From: Mytilus californianus
Taxonomy: Eukaryota; Mollusca; Bivalvia; Mytilida; Mytilidae
Reading direction: 5' to 3'
Length of the DNA stretch: 64,000 nucleotides
NCBI RefSeq assembly: GCF_021869535.1
Contig: NW_026262690.1
Location: 89,945,995-90,009,994, forward strand
Shown: piece after piece, positions 47,581 to 61,200 of the stretch
Numbering within the stretch: position 1 is the stretch's first letter
How the letters are laid out: the number at the start of each line of letters is the position of its first letter
Translations under genes and position numbers: made by a program
The notes under the pieces: model-generated
Databases searched by the model: none
Told to the model about the DNA's origin: nothing
Seen by the model: only the letters and a program-made list of their open reading frames with translations

Positions 47581-48236
47581 GAAATGTCTCGCCTGCTTTA
47601 CTGACCATTGATTTTATATTGAAAGTCTTAAAATGAAGGCTTAACTAATAGCATTACAGAAACTTAATATTTTTAAAGATCTATGACAATGAGGTCAAGG
47701 TCAGATAAATCGTGTCAGACAGACATATATAGTTGACCTATTGCGTATGCCAATTGAAAAACAGACCAAAACAAAAACTTAACATTGACCAATGAACCAT
47801 GAAAATGAGGTTAAGGTCAGCTTATACCTGCCAGACAGACATGTGCACATTACAAATATTCCATCCACCAAATATAGCTGACCTATTGCTATAAGTATTT
47901 GAAAAACAGACCAAAACACAAAACTTAACATTGACCAATGAACCATCAAAATGAGGTTAAGGTCAGATGAAACCTGCCAGACTGACATGTACCCATTACA
48001 ATTCCATACACCAAATATAGTTGTCCTATTGCTTATAGTATTTGAGAAATTAACCTAAATAAGGTTGATGTAAACTTCGTAACATAAGGTATCTGCATAC
48101 AAGATATGAAGCATCCAGGTCTTCTACCTTCTAAAATATAAAGCTTTATACAAATAGTTTACGCCGCAGCCGCCGCTGCCGGATAGTAATTCCTATGTCT
48201 TGCATACTGCTACTTTCGTCGCAGGAGAGACAAAAA
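47581..48236 (+). mobile_element. Helentron-type element with AAAATGAGGTTAAGGTCAG core, short copy
   Basis: It begins TGTCTCGCCTGC (47585-47596) and ends GCAGGAGAGACA (48221-48232) plus A4, which are inverted complements with one mismatch. The core has units of about 147 bp and a GCCGC-rich stretch near the 3' end. It directly abuts the preceding element. The same family is at 61034-62240. Confidence 0.8.
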
Positions 48237-48570
48237 CTGAGTAGAGCTGGCAAATTCATATCCTACACCCTTATTTTTTATAGATATGGCAAAATCCATG
48301 TTATGTTGGGTACACCAAAAATATTTAGATGAAAAAAATATAATAGATGATTAATGGCAGTATCTAAAAGATTCTATGACAGTTTCAGTTAAATAAAGTC
48401 ACTTAGTTAGAATAAGTTATGAATTCTAGACAGAGGGGAACCCTGAAAAAACATTTGGATAAAAAACCAAGACCGGAAGTGCTCCATGTCATTTGATACA
48501 TAATTTTTTTTCTTTTTTGAAATCTAGTTTCTGATTGTGCATAGATACATAAAGAAATTAATAAATAAAA

Positions 48571-49838
48571 TGCTCCGCTGGGCGCAGCTTGATACGACCG
48601 CAGAGGTCGAACCATGAACAGTTGGGGCAAGTATGGACACAACATTCAAGCTTGATACAGCACTGAATTTGGATTGTGATTAAATATTTGACACAGCATA
48701 GGTTTCTGACACACAATAAATGTGGTCTAAGAACTTAAAATATCTTCAATTTACCTATTCAAAGCATATCATTATTATTTGCTTTTATATATAAATCAGA
48801 AATAACCAATTTAAAATGGAAAATTTAAAGAAAAAAAAATCCCTCCCCCAAATTTTTTAAACCCCCTTATGATTCATCACCCCCAAACTAAATCCCAGCC
48901 TTCTCTTTGTGGTATGGTACCTTGCAGTACAATTTCAGAGAGATCCATACACTTGAACACAAGTTATTGTCTGGAAACTAGAAAAATGCTTGTTTTAGGC
49001 CCCTTTTTGGCCCCTAATTCCTAAACGTTTAGGGCAATTACCCCCAAACTCAAACTCAGCTTTCCCTTTGTGATATGGAACCTTGTAGTACAATTTCATA
49101 AAGATCCATACACTTACACACAAGTTATTATCATGAAACTAGAAAAATGCTTGTTTTTTTCCCCTTTTTGGCCCCTAATTCCTAACATTTTGAGGCAATT
49201 ACCCCCAAACTCAATCCCATCCTTCCCTTTGTGGTATGGTACCTTGCAGTACAATTTCTGACAGATCCATACACTTGAACACAAGTTATTGTCTGGAAAC
49301 TAGAAAAATGATTATTTTTGGCCCCTTATTCCTAAACGTTTTGGGCAATTACCCCCAAACTCAATTCCAGCTTACCATTTGTGATATGGAACCTTGCAGT
49401 ACAATTTCAGAAAGATCCATAAACTTACACACAAGTTATTAATATGAAACTAGAAAAATGCTTGTTTTTTGCCCCTTTTTTGGCCCCTTATTCCTAAAAT
49501 TTTGAGGCAATTACCCCAAATTCAATCCCAGCATTCCCTTTGTGATATGGAACCTTGTGGTACAATGTCAGAGAGATCCATAGACTAACACACAAGTTAT
49601 GTCTGGAAGTTACAAAAATGCTTATTTTTGGCCCCTAATTCCTTAACTGTTGGTACCGTAACCCCCAAAATCAATCCCAACCTTCCTTTTGTGGTATTTA
49701 ACCTTATGGTAAAATTTCATAGAGATCCATTCACTTAAACTAAAGTTAGAGTGCGAAAACCAATGTGTCTTCGGACGACGACGACGCCAACGTCATACCA
49801 ATATACGACCGCAAAATTGTTTTGCGGTCGTATAAAAA
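48571..49838 (+). mobile_element. Helentron-type element with perfect terminal hairpin
   Basis: It starts ATACGACCGCA (48592) and ends in the hairpin ATACGACCGCAAAA-TTG-TTTTGCGGTCGTAT (49803-49833) plus A5. About six diverged units of roughly 150 bp (CAATTACCCCCAAACTCAAT...GAGATCCATACACTT...CTAGAAAAATGCTTGTTTTT) fill the middle, and GACGACGACGACGCC lies just before the hairpin. Confidence 0.85.
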
Positions 49839-50769
49839 CTAAGTTTCCAACTCCTTCAGGCAAAGTTGACCTTAGATGAATTAAGCTATACCTTTTTATT
49901 TCCTTTCGGACATATTTTTTCTCACAATTTAACACATTTATACATCCCTGGATTTCAAATGTTTTCCTTTGATCTCGCCTGGTGAAGGCAAATCCAGAAA
50001 AGCGCTTAAGATGTACAAAATTTATATAGTGTTATCTACTTTCGGTTAGGTGTTGCAGATACAAAATTCATACAACCAATTCACAGTGACCTTATTTGAC
50101 TTGAAATAGTAACTGATATATCTATTGGTACATGACCTTAATCACGGTGTATCATCGTATGTGTAAATAATCTAATCTTTAGATAGATGCTAAAATTAAA
50201 ATCATTTTTCTTAATAAGAAGAAAAAAGTGCAACTAAAGCACGCCTGAATGTAAAAAGGTGTACCCGACTTATTATTTCACGAAAAGAATTTACCGATTT
50301 CGGTATTTTAACAAAACTGTTTACGAGGGCAAATAAATATAAGAACGCTATCAAATCAACATTTAAATTTTCGTGGATTTTTCCAAAAGAATTTATGAGT
50401 ATGCATCTCCAGGAATTAAAAAATATTTCAACCTGTCCTTATTAGATGCTATTTGATGATATTTCTTTAACTTACAAGTCAAAGATGCTAGCTTTTGTGT
50501 ATTGTATTTATAAGTATATAGCGTTAAAATGACAACAACAAAAAACTTCATACAAGGTCATCTTTATTCTCAAGTAGAAAGTTTATATAAATAGTTTATG
50601 CCGCAGCCACAGCAAGATTTGTATCCCTTGTATCGGATTCTTCTTTCATTCTTTCCAAAAATGATTAATAATGTTAATATTTTTAAAAATTCAAACAGTG
50701 TTAGCCACCGAGCTTGTTCATTTCTAGAAAATTAATGTTCTTTATTCTAATATATTGGCTGTATCTGCC
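49839..50769. other. Noncoding; one dispersed-repeat relic
   Basis: A reverse relic of the GAAACGCTCAAA family (CTGGTGAAGGCAAATCCAGA AAAGCGCTTAAG) is at 49960-50040. Confidence 0.5.
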
Positions 50770-51060
50770 TTTTACAAATAAGACAATAACATAAATTGAA
50801 TAAGGAGATGTGGAATGATTTTCAATGAGAGGACTATCCAACAAAGTCCAAATGAAATGGATTTGACCAGGAACATATAAATTAGATATACTGTTCCCAG
50901 ATTTGACCAACTATTGGTCATTATACACTTCACAATGAACAAAACCCATATACCGTATCAAAATTGCCTGATTTATGACAAAATCATGAACAAATGTCAG
51001 ACAGCAACCTACGACAGTCGCTAGATTACATGTTCCTGACCAGTGACAGACACATATAAC
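50770..51060 (-). repeat. Dispersed repeat (ATTGCCAATGAGACAACT family), diverged copy
   Basis: AAGGAGATGTGGAATGATTT TCAATGAGAGGACTATCCAA...CACAATGAACAAAACCCATA TACCGTATC...CATGTTCCTGACCAGTGACA G matches 28190-28530. Confidence 0.75.
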
Positions 51061-53131
51061 ATCAGGGACATAAAAACAGGTCAGTGAAACAGTGACATGC
51101 CTTTCAGAAAGTTGAAACATTTGCCAGCTTTTGTATATGCCGTATTCATATTGTATACATCGGGTATGTAAAAGATGTAATAGGACTGTGTTCAAGCCTT
51201 ATATTGTGTATACATCTTAAATGCTGTCAAGCGAATTGTATTTTTATCAAATGCATAATTAGATATTTGAACTTAATACATTGTACTTTATTTTCTTTAA
51301 AAGGACGGCAAATAAATATTTTAAAATGAGCAAGTTGCCATACAGTTGAAAACAAGTTGCCATACAGTAAATTTGTCAACACGAACAAGTTGCTGTACCC
51401 TAGACTTTATTTTTTATGGTCTATATTCTTTAAAAAACATCTTTTTGACAACAAATTTCAGTAAATATGATGCCACACTATAATAATCTAAAAGTGTGCA
51501 GGCGCGTACCTACGTTTACGTCAAAACGCCCGGGCGTACACTTGAAATTTGGTAAAAAAAATATTTGAATATCAATAATTTAAAAAGATCTAGTTTAAAG
51601 CACATCAGTCTTGTACTTCTTTCTTCAATAGCTTGTAATTGCGAATAAAAGTGACGAAATGTACTTTTCAATCAGATGGTACCGTATTATTTATTTGTTC
51701 ACTTTCTGTCAGTCAAAGTCTGAATCTACTTATTGGAATTCTTCTTCCTCTCCTTTTGTTTAAAGTAATTCATAATCAGCTGAGATTCGATATGTGCTTT
51801 GAATATTATCCGAGCCTGCGACATTCATGTCGCGAAATCAAGAAATAGCGATCCTAGATTTCGTCGGCGGCATCAACATTTAGGTTCATATGTGGTTAAT
51901 GGGTGTTTTTTCTTCAACCTTCATGAAATTTTACGAAAGTTGAACAGAAGCTTTTCATTCTCAAAAGAGTATTCAGAGCATAATGATGAATTCATATTTT
52001 TAATTTTCCCGTATTTTACTGATAAAAAGAATTTCTTTTTGGAGTTAACAAGTAGATACATTATGTGGTTAAAGTTTGTTACACTTCAATGACTTTGTCA
52101 AACCTTCATCGAATTTTATGAAACTTTGGCATAAGCTTTTTTGTGATTTATGTCTGAAGCAAAATTTTGAAAGTATATTTTTTTCATTTTTCAATTGATA
52201 TACGGACTTATCTTTTGGCAATTAACAGACGGTCTGTGATTATTATTTTCTACATGACCAATTTGAAAACGTTTAGATATTGTCATGAAACTTGGACAGA
52301 GGTTAATATTCCAGATCAAGAAAAAAAAACATCTCAAGAAAATGTTTGATTATCTAAAATCCTGTAATGGACTGATAAATGGACTCAATTTTCGCGGGAA
52401 GCGGTAATCCCAGGCGAGAACCACGTTTCTTCGGAACTCTTTACGAATTTCCATAATGCAACTAAACATCTGGTCCGAGAACACAGTTATTTCGTAGTGC
52501 ATTTCTTTAGACGATAAATGAAAATAAAAAAAAAATCCCACCTGCGCTTTCTCAACAATATTTTTACAGTGTGTTGTACTACTTTTGGGACAAATCATAT
52601 CAAAATCATAGAAAACTTCATAGGCTCTAACTAAAAATATGGACAATTTTATGTTATGGGGGTCTTGAAATCTTTTGACAGCTTCCGAAATGTTAATTTT
52701 TAACCTTTTTCAGCTGGACCAAATCACTACTTTAATTTAAAATTCATGACCCAATTTTTTTTACAGTGTAACTTCACCCCCCTTCTTGCTATTTGAGGCA
52801 TAAAACATGAAGAAATAAATTTGGAAGTAGTATAAAAAGATTGGCAAGTAACCAGGTAACACACTGTCCACACTAGGGTCTATATTCAAAAGACAATAAC
52901 TGTGTTCCTGGACCATCTATGCAAATTAATCATTTCATATCCATTAACGACATTTGCACAAAAGGGGTTTTGGTAGAGTAATTGCTTTACCCCACTGTTC
53001 CTTTTAAACATATTTTAAACTAACTGGTTTGGATATTTCTAACACCAATGACCATAAGATTCCAAACAATCAACACAATGAATAAATTAAACATAAAAGA
53101 TTAAAAAAAAATAGTCTCTATGTTCAACTTG
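51061..53131. other. Noncoding; possible worn tandem repeat
   Basis: CCTTCATGAAATTTTACGAA and CCTTCATCGAATTTTATGAA (51918 and 52105) with similar context suggest two worn units of another tandem family at about 51780-52330. The 94-98-codon ORFs (51639-52092, 52350-52646) have no domain. A palindrome CGCCCGGGCG is at about 51527. Confidence 0.4.
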
Positions 53132-54249
53132 CTATTGATTAGTTTTTAATGACAGAAATGGGCCTTCCCCCCTCGACCCCACTACTATAGTAGGTGTTAT
53201 AATCTGGATCCTATTGAGGCCCTCAAGACCCTTGCCGAGGTTAGGGCATACACTTAAAAATAGTCTAGCTACGCCACTGGTGTGTCTGGCAAAATAATAA
53301 AAAAAAAGTTGAATATCTTGCCAATGGGGCGACAAAGGAGGATCGACCTCAAAATTTTCAGGTACTAAGTGGCAAGTTTTGGAGTATAACACAAAATCTT
53401 CTCTTAATTTTGTACTTATCGGCCTAATAATTTAAAGAATTCTATATTAGAAAATCATTTCTTAAGCGGTACCCTCGTCAAATCAGTAGAAATGCTTTAA
53501 ATTGAATGAATTCTTACCTTGTTTACCCTTTTTTTCCATTGTTCTCCGCTTGGTTAGTACCCAATTTCCGGTGGCGATGATACACAGTGTTAATGAGATC
53601 TATAAATGGCTGCACATATCAAACCAAATAGAATTTTTAAAATTTAAGCTTAGGGCTTACATGGCTAAGGTATACAAGTATACAAATTTTTAAATATTTG
53701 ATTTTTAGTTTTTTTTTTTATTCTGGTTGACTGTTTTTTGTAATATATTTATTCACTTGTTTTCCTTGTTTAAACTGTGCTTTTTTAAACTTCAATGAAT
53801 TAAGACACACATTTTTAATATCAAAACATTTCAATTTTAAAAAACAATGCTTTAAATCAATTATAAAATCATTTTTAAAGATTTACATAGTATAATTTTT
53901 TCATGTATTCTCAGACTCTGAGTAAGTGTTTTTCAGACAGATACTAAATAGGCATATTATATACCAATTTTTTCAAAAGATTACTTTTAATTCAATTGGA
54001 TCATTTTACAAATTTTAAACAAGAAATTCAAGACAAATTTTCAAATTAAGCTTAAATATATGGGTCATAATATAGTTTTTAATGTCAGAAGATTTTATTC
54101 TTTTACTTTATCACAAAAACAATAGAGTAACCTAAATTTTGACAAGGTAAATGGTATGGTGGCCAGATAGATCAACTCCTTTTGAATGTTTTGTATGAAA
54201 ATGATAATAAAGAGCTGCTCCATCAGCGCATGATACATTTTTAGATTTT
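53132..54249. other. Noncoding, no gene recognised
   Basis: AT-rich sequence. 53150-53290 (CCCCTCGACCCCACTACTAT...GGCATACACTT) looks like an old dispersed repeat, judged by style only. Confidence 0.35.
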
Positions 54250-54612
54250 TCAATGAAGTTCCATAACTCCTCAATGTCATTTCAGAAATATATAAAAACC
54301 AAAGGGAGCTTATTTTAATAGATATAAACCAGTCATCAAAGTTTCATGAAAACTGCTCAAAGCATTTATGAGTTATTGTCCTAAATACATGAAAATTTCC
54401 CCTTTATTTATGAAAAAAATCCCATAACTCGGAAACATAAATTCAATAAATTTATAAAAATCGAAAGGGAGCGTATGTCAATAGATATAAACAATTCATC
54501 AAAGTTTCATGAAAATTGGTTGGGGTGTTTTTGAGTTGTTGTCCAACATGTTGACGACGGACCGACTGACAACGGGATACCATAATACGTCCCGTAAATG
54601 GGCGTATAAAAA
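54250..54612 (+). mobile_element. 3' part of a Helentron-type element (two units of about 160 bp)
   Basis: Two units beginning CCATAACTC (54261 and 54422) share AGTCATCAAAGTTTCATGAA-type text. GACGACGGACCGACTGAC precedes the hairpin ATACGTCCCGTAAATGGGCGTAT (54585-54607) and A5. The 5' end was not located. Confidence 0.7.
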
Positions 54613-54945
54613 TGGATATACTGACCTTTCACTTATTGAGCCTAATTAGCTACTTGATATGCTATTATAACAATCCAGATAGCAACACAGAATTGTAAAT
54701 TGTCTGGTAAAGGAAAAAGGAAAAAATGCCATAATTACACAAATAAATAATGATTATCTGCAGGTTGCAAAAAAAATGAATAAGTTCCCAAGTTTGGATT
54801 ATTGCTAAATGGTAAAATGTTTTATTTTCAGTTTAAAGTATCTAAGTTCAAGTCTGCTGGGGTGACATCTAACACAAACTAACCAATAACAGTTGAAATA
54901 CATATGGAAATTCAAACATATTTATTTACTTTTTCAACAATACAT

Positions 54946-55281
54946 TCAACTTTCTTCGCCCTCTTTGGGCATTATTGGTGGTTCAAGGTCATATATCATC
55001 CTTTCGTGGCGTGCCTTCTGTTGAATTCTAAACATTCTTCTATGTCTTTCAGCACGTTTATGACCTTCATCCTCAGCATAAAATGGTCTCTTTTTGCCTT
55101 TTTGCAATGACATTTTGCCATCAAAGTACAATGTTTCAAAATTAAGCTCTTCTTTTGGTGGTGGTTCTTTTGTAACTTCGCCATCACAAGGGGAGGCTAC
55201 AACAACAGGAAGATAATCGTGTTCTTTTCTTATTTCCACAACATGAAGCTTCAACCGATCAGCTAGTTCTTGATGAGTTTC
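54946..55281 (-). CDS. MRPS5: MRPS5 terminal coding exon
   Basis: This exon supplies 111 residues from ETHQELADRL to a GEES C-terminus, with TGA-type termination at 54946-54948. The acceptor is TTTACAG just before 55281 on the minus strand. It contains the conserved LHVVEIRKEHDYLPVVVASP core, then a divergent acidic-to-basic extension (EDEGHKRAERHRRMF). A minus-strand AATAAA (plus 54921-54926) about 20 nt past the stop is the likely polyadenylation signal. A decayed relative of this exon lies at 4225-4581. Confidence 0.93.
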   Translation of the reverse strand, partial: ETHQELADRLKLHVVEIRKEHDYLPVVVASPCDGEVTKEPPPKEELNFETLYFDGKMSLQKGKKRPFYAEDEGHKRAERHRRMFRIQQKARHERMIYDLEPPIMPKEGEES

Positions 55282-58200
55282 CTGTAAAGACATATTACAT
55301 CAGTCTTCTCTATGTAAAAAATTATGAAATAACGGTGGTTCATCATTTGATTGAACAGTGTTCTGTAAATGCACTCTGTCCATAAGTTACATTTAAAAAA
55401 AAATTTGTTTGTTTTACCCTTGAAATATCACTTAAAGGGCAATAATGAAGCAAAAAACAAATACTAGTAAGAATCTCCTGAAAAAAAATGAATTTGCAAT
55501 GAAATGAGTCCATTTACACAATCTGATTAATGTGTCATACATTTGATGCATTAGTAATTATTTAAACTGGATGCTACTGGAAGTTTGTATTACTGATAAG
55601 TACTATAAATATAAAAATAAGAAGATGTCGTATTATTGCCAATGAGACAACTCTCCATCAGTGACAAATGATGTAGAAGGTTAGCAACTATAGGTCACCA
55701 TACGACAACCATTAAACTACAGACTCCTAACTAAGGACAGGCACATACAGAATGTGTTCTTCTGTTATTATATTTAATCTGAAAGCACTGTCTTCTTCTA
55801 GTTTAAGATATATCTATTTGTTTGTTTGTTGGTGTTTAACACAACCTTGAGTGCTCTTGGATATATCAAAGTAGCCAGTTTTTATTGGTTGAAGACTCAA
55901 AGAGAACCAATGACCTTGGCCAGGAAAGCAGGCAATCCTCATCGATTAAGATCAATGACAAACTCACCAAGCCATGAGCTGAGTTTAAACTCACAACCTC
56001 AGAACCGACTGGATAGTGAACACAGTAAATGAATTACTTAGACCACTCAGCCATCAAGGTTTGAGACATGTAAATCTATTTTCATTCTGCTGTAGTCCAA
56101 ACACATAACTTAATTTATGTACAGTGTACACTGAAGTAAATTTCCCGCTTTTTAAGAAAATACCTTGCAGTTTACATGCAATACTGACCAAAATATGCTA
56201 CAGAAACATTGTAACCAAGGAAACCACTATATATACAGATTAACATACCTGTTCTCTAAGTCCATTGAAAAAAGCTTTTGTCAAATTCTGAATATTTTTA
56301 GTTGACCCCTCAACTTTAGCATACATATTATGAATTCCTATTGTATCACAGATTGTCTTTAAACATCGATGACACACTAAACCATAACCTAGAATAAAAT
56401 ATGTGAGAGGTCTTAGGATAGGTTAAAAAAAAATCAGGCCAAAACTAGGCCTTTTTTTTGGCAAATTTGTTTAGTGTATATAATTAGGACTAATAAATGT
56501 CCATACAGGATAAATATATCAATTATCTTTCAAGAAAATTTTAAAGAAATTTGTGTTACTATAGTATTATTCACTGGACTCCTTCAGGCGACGCCAAATA
56601 TAAACCTCGTTCGTCAGATTCCCAGCGTGTTGTGAAAGGTCAACCAGAAAAAAGTACTTTTTTATAAACCCGTGTTCGTCTTTAAATTTATGACACACAA
56701 ATTTTTAATCAGTTGTGCGTTTGAAAGTAACGTCATCCAGACACGGAAATTGACAACAAAAACGTTACAATATTATTGCCAAATTTAGAATGATATACAT
56801 TCTTAACGTAAGACATGAGTGGAATGTTTGTAGTAACAGTGGTAACGTAGGCAAACACATCAGCAGAATATGATTTGGGCGATTCTTTTACCGATTTGTT
56901 GGAAGTGCTCCTTGCAACACTGCAACTTGGACCACAAATGTTTATAACATCAAACTACAATTGCGACTTAGGAAGTATAACAGCAATTCTACATCCCTAA
57001 AAGGTCCTCGAACCCGAAACAGACTTATCCTCTTTTCCAAAGGCATACACGACCAAGCCAACTTACCATCAGCTGATCAACTGAAAGTAACATCTAGGAC
57101 AACTGAGAACATGCATACGGCCAACATTTCCTGAGACTGCAAACAAAATCAGACATCTTAAAATTCAGCTTCATACCAAACACAATTAAAGATTGGAAGC
57201 TACTAACACCTGATATTTTCATAAAGATTCAAACAACAGAAGAGCCAGCTAAAACTTTCACTGATATTGTGAGGGGGTCCCCCTTAATTAAATTACTTAG
57301 TAATAATTATCCTTGGATGTTTAATTATATACCTATCAAGATCAAGAACAAACGACAAAACATGGACGCCACCGAATTGAAAGATTTAAAATATGACAAT
57401 ATAACATGCATAAGAAAAAATGAGAATCCCAAAGCTGCAGTCTTCACGCTCAATCACAGGCCCAGCAGTCCAGGCTTGTAAAATTGCTGTCTGGCCTGTA
57501 AAAATCATCTCTACATGCCAACAGAATCTAACTAAAATTTTCCAAAAATTGAGCTCTGGGTCTGTAGATTTAAAAGTTTACCATGAAGACTGAAGCTGAT
57601 GGTACATGAATTGAAATGGCACCGCAAATGAAACTGCATGTATTATATTGTTTACTTTTTTTTAACCGTTTTAAGATAAAAGTTTTTCCTTGAAATTTTT
57701 TAATCTTATTATATTTGCTAGTATCATTACAAAGTTATATAATATAACTTTGTAATGATACTATATAAAAAGCATGGAATTTGACAAGGAAGTTTATGTG
57801 GTAATTGAATTTAACACATTAATCCAACTTTACAATTTACAAAATTTTCTAAAAAAAAGAATTTGTATGGTTGTCAACGAGACAACCTTCCACCAGAGAC
57901 CAACTTTGTTGAGGTCTGTAACTAGTTCACAGTATGGCCTTCAACACAGAGCAATATGCACAAGCATTTATCTATACTGCTAAAATAATGAGGTCCAATT
58001 TTTTAGTCGGCATGACGTAAAAACAATGAATCAAATAATTCAACTTTATATATAACTAATATAGGACAATGGTGTTCATTAAAAATTACACCATTCAAGG
58101 CCCTTTTGTTTTCCACATTCAATATTACCAATAATTAACAAGTTCCGGGTCCAGTCCAATACCAATAGTATATGTCACATTTTACCTGTTACCTAATCTG

Positions 58201-61200
58201 TACGTTCCGACTCTGTCAGGCGCACTACCAAATAGTGTATTTGGAATTTGCTACATACACGGGTCATTATCACACCTGAACTTCATCATTATACAGGAAT
58301 TGACACTACTAAATTCAATCATTGACCAAAAAATATATCTACAAGTAGTTTCTGGTTGAAGTAAGAAAACCAAGATGAATTCAAACAGAAAGATTTTGAA
58401 AGCAGAGAAAACTGTACACCTTATAATCAGCATTACTTTATCAAATGACAATACCAATATAAAAATCCAGCTTGAAAATAAGGCGTAGGTACTTCAATTC
58501 AGTCACGGACCGGTGATGTCGCGGGTGTGACCTAGTATATATATAAAAATTTGATTGTCATTAAATTCTACAGCAAAGCAAAAACTAAGAAGAATGTATT
58601 GAAATGTTCCTTTTGTTTAGTTAGCATATAGCATTTGACGGGATCATTTGAAAAGTATAAATTGGTGTGGTTTTTTAAGGACAGTCCTTTATTAATTTTC
58701 AGCTAGTTGTATGCACAAATGTGTATTATACATGCATTTATGCTTTGCATACGTTTATTTGAAACAACAAACAATGCATCAATTATAACTTACATTAAAT
58801 ATGGATGCATGCCTGTTCAAAGCTGTTACACTTTTTCATGTTCAGCTTGATCATATTTATTTGATCAGACTACATAAGGTTGTAGGTTTTGCTACAAGTC
58901 AACCATTTTATACTTGGAAATGTTGTGAAAAGATTAAACTAGGTGTCACAGAACAAATTGAGAAGCAAAGTAAGGTAATATAAGAACTAGGACATCAGAT
59001 ATATAAAATATCAAGCACCGAAACTATGTAAATTTCTAATCGCTCGCTTGCTTAAAATTCTTTTCATAGATTTTTTTTTTAAGTATTTCAAAAATAATAT
59101 CGCTCGCTAGTAAACAATTCTTTCGCCTGCCAAAAATCAAACTTTGAAAAAAACATTTTGCTCTCTCGCTACCCTTTTTCAAAGGAAAGATTCCGAAGAA
59201 CAAGAAATTAATTTGGTGTTGCCTAATGTACATGTATCAAAAACAAAGAAAAAAGCTTAATTTTTTCATGTTGTTAAAAAGCAAATTAAAAGGTTTTCAA
59301 GAAGCCATGGCAACTGCTTGCCAAAACTATGCTACTGATACATACAACTCATGCTCAATTAATAACTATATTGTATTTGGTCTTCCAAAATATGATTTGA
59401 GAACAGATCATATAGAATTTATAAAGAATTGAGACAATTACCTTTACAAGTATTTAACTATATTAAGCATACCTTCTTCTTTTCTAAATGCATACACTTT
59501 TGTTGCTGTCTGTTGGGAGAAAAAATTGTGATTCACTACAACAGAAGAAAATTGTTAAAAATTACATGATATTTGCTGGGATATGTTCATTTTTGCAGTT
59601 AATAGTAAGCCTTAATGGAAAGAAAACAAGTTTATCACTACATGCCTAATATATTTTCATCTGAGATAATTCATACATTACACAATTCCTGGAAATTATA
59701 AGCTGTGGGAAAGAGCTTAAATATTAATTAAAGCTAAATTCCTCAGTAGTAAAAACAAAATTAATTTTCCTATTTGTAAATTTTTGAAAATATAGTAACT
59801 ATTTGTCTAATCAATATGCAGAATTTTTCTGGTCCTGAAATAATTAACCCAAAGCACACAACTTTAGCTTCTTCATTTGAAACAGTTCTTACTGTTCATT
59901 TTTCTTTTTTATATTGTTTATGTATGGTATTTTAAATTATCACATTTAAAAAGCTCTTCAAATTAACATAATCATGTTATGTTTTTTGGAAAATTGGGAA
60001 TTTGGTGTGGATGGCAAATCTTTGATAGTCTCTGTTAAATTTGTTCACATTGGTTTTTTTTTTTTTTTTTGTCAAATTAGAGCTTGACACATTTGTATAA
60101 ACGGCTTTTAGAAGACTTTTTTTGGTTCTCTAGATGTCTTTTTTTGTGTCAATGAGTTAAAGGCTCATTGATATATATACCCTCAAATCCTTTTGCTCAC
60201 AGGTAACATTTTGACTTACATGTATATGAATATTGTAGGCTTCTCAATGCATAGTTGTTTGCATATACTTTGTGTGCTAGAGGAATCATTATTTAAAATT
60301 TTCTTAAAATATCTTGATTGTAGATATTCTTGACGTAAGACTTACATGTATGACCTTCATATCTATGGAGATATTGTAATCTTTGAGCTGCTTGATTAGT
60401 TGCCTAAAAAATAATATAAATTACTTAGAACACATACTGTTAATAAAAATATATTAGTGAGTTTTATTATAACTAATTTTGGTAACATTTTGCCTCAAAC
60501 TATTCAACTGTCTCAATATGTACATGTTTCTTGTTTAACCCCACATTTTTGCATCTGTCCTAAGTCAGGAAACTCTAGCCTTTGTTAGTCTTGTGTGTTT
60601 TTTTAAATGTTGGTTCATTTGTATGTTTCAGAATTTAGTGTTGTGTCCATTTTGCTGAACTAGTATACATTATTGTTTAGGGGCAAGCTGAAGCTCCCTT
60701 CCGGGTGCATGATTTTCTTGGCTGCGTTGTGTTGAAGACTCATCGTTGCACCTTGGGTCGTTTTTTGATTTTTGGTCCAGTTTTTGTCTCTTTGACACGT
60801 TCACCATTTCCATTCTCTATTGTACATGATAATGCAAAATTAAACAATTGATAGAGATCTTTTTCAGTACAGACAGGCATATTGAACACCATATATCTCC
60901 CTCCAATGAATTATGTATAGCTGATGTAGAACACCAGTCTACATACCTTTCTTACGGCAGCATCCCATTTTTTAGCTTTTGCTACAGCATAACCTGAAAA
61001 AATTATAGATATGGGTAAATTCTTAACAAGAGTGCACACGCTGAAATGTCTCGCCTTCTTTACTAATCATTAATATTATGTTGATAGTCCTAAATATAAA
61101 GCTTTACTACAACTATCACATACACTTAACATGATCCAAGAAAATGAGGTCAAGGTCATATAAACCAAACAAGAAACACATGTACACCTTACAATCATTC

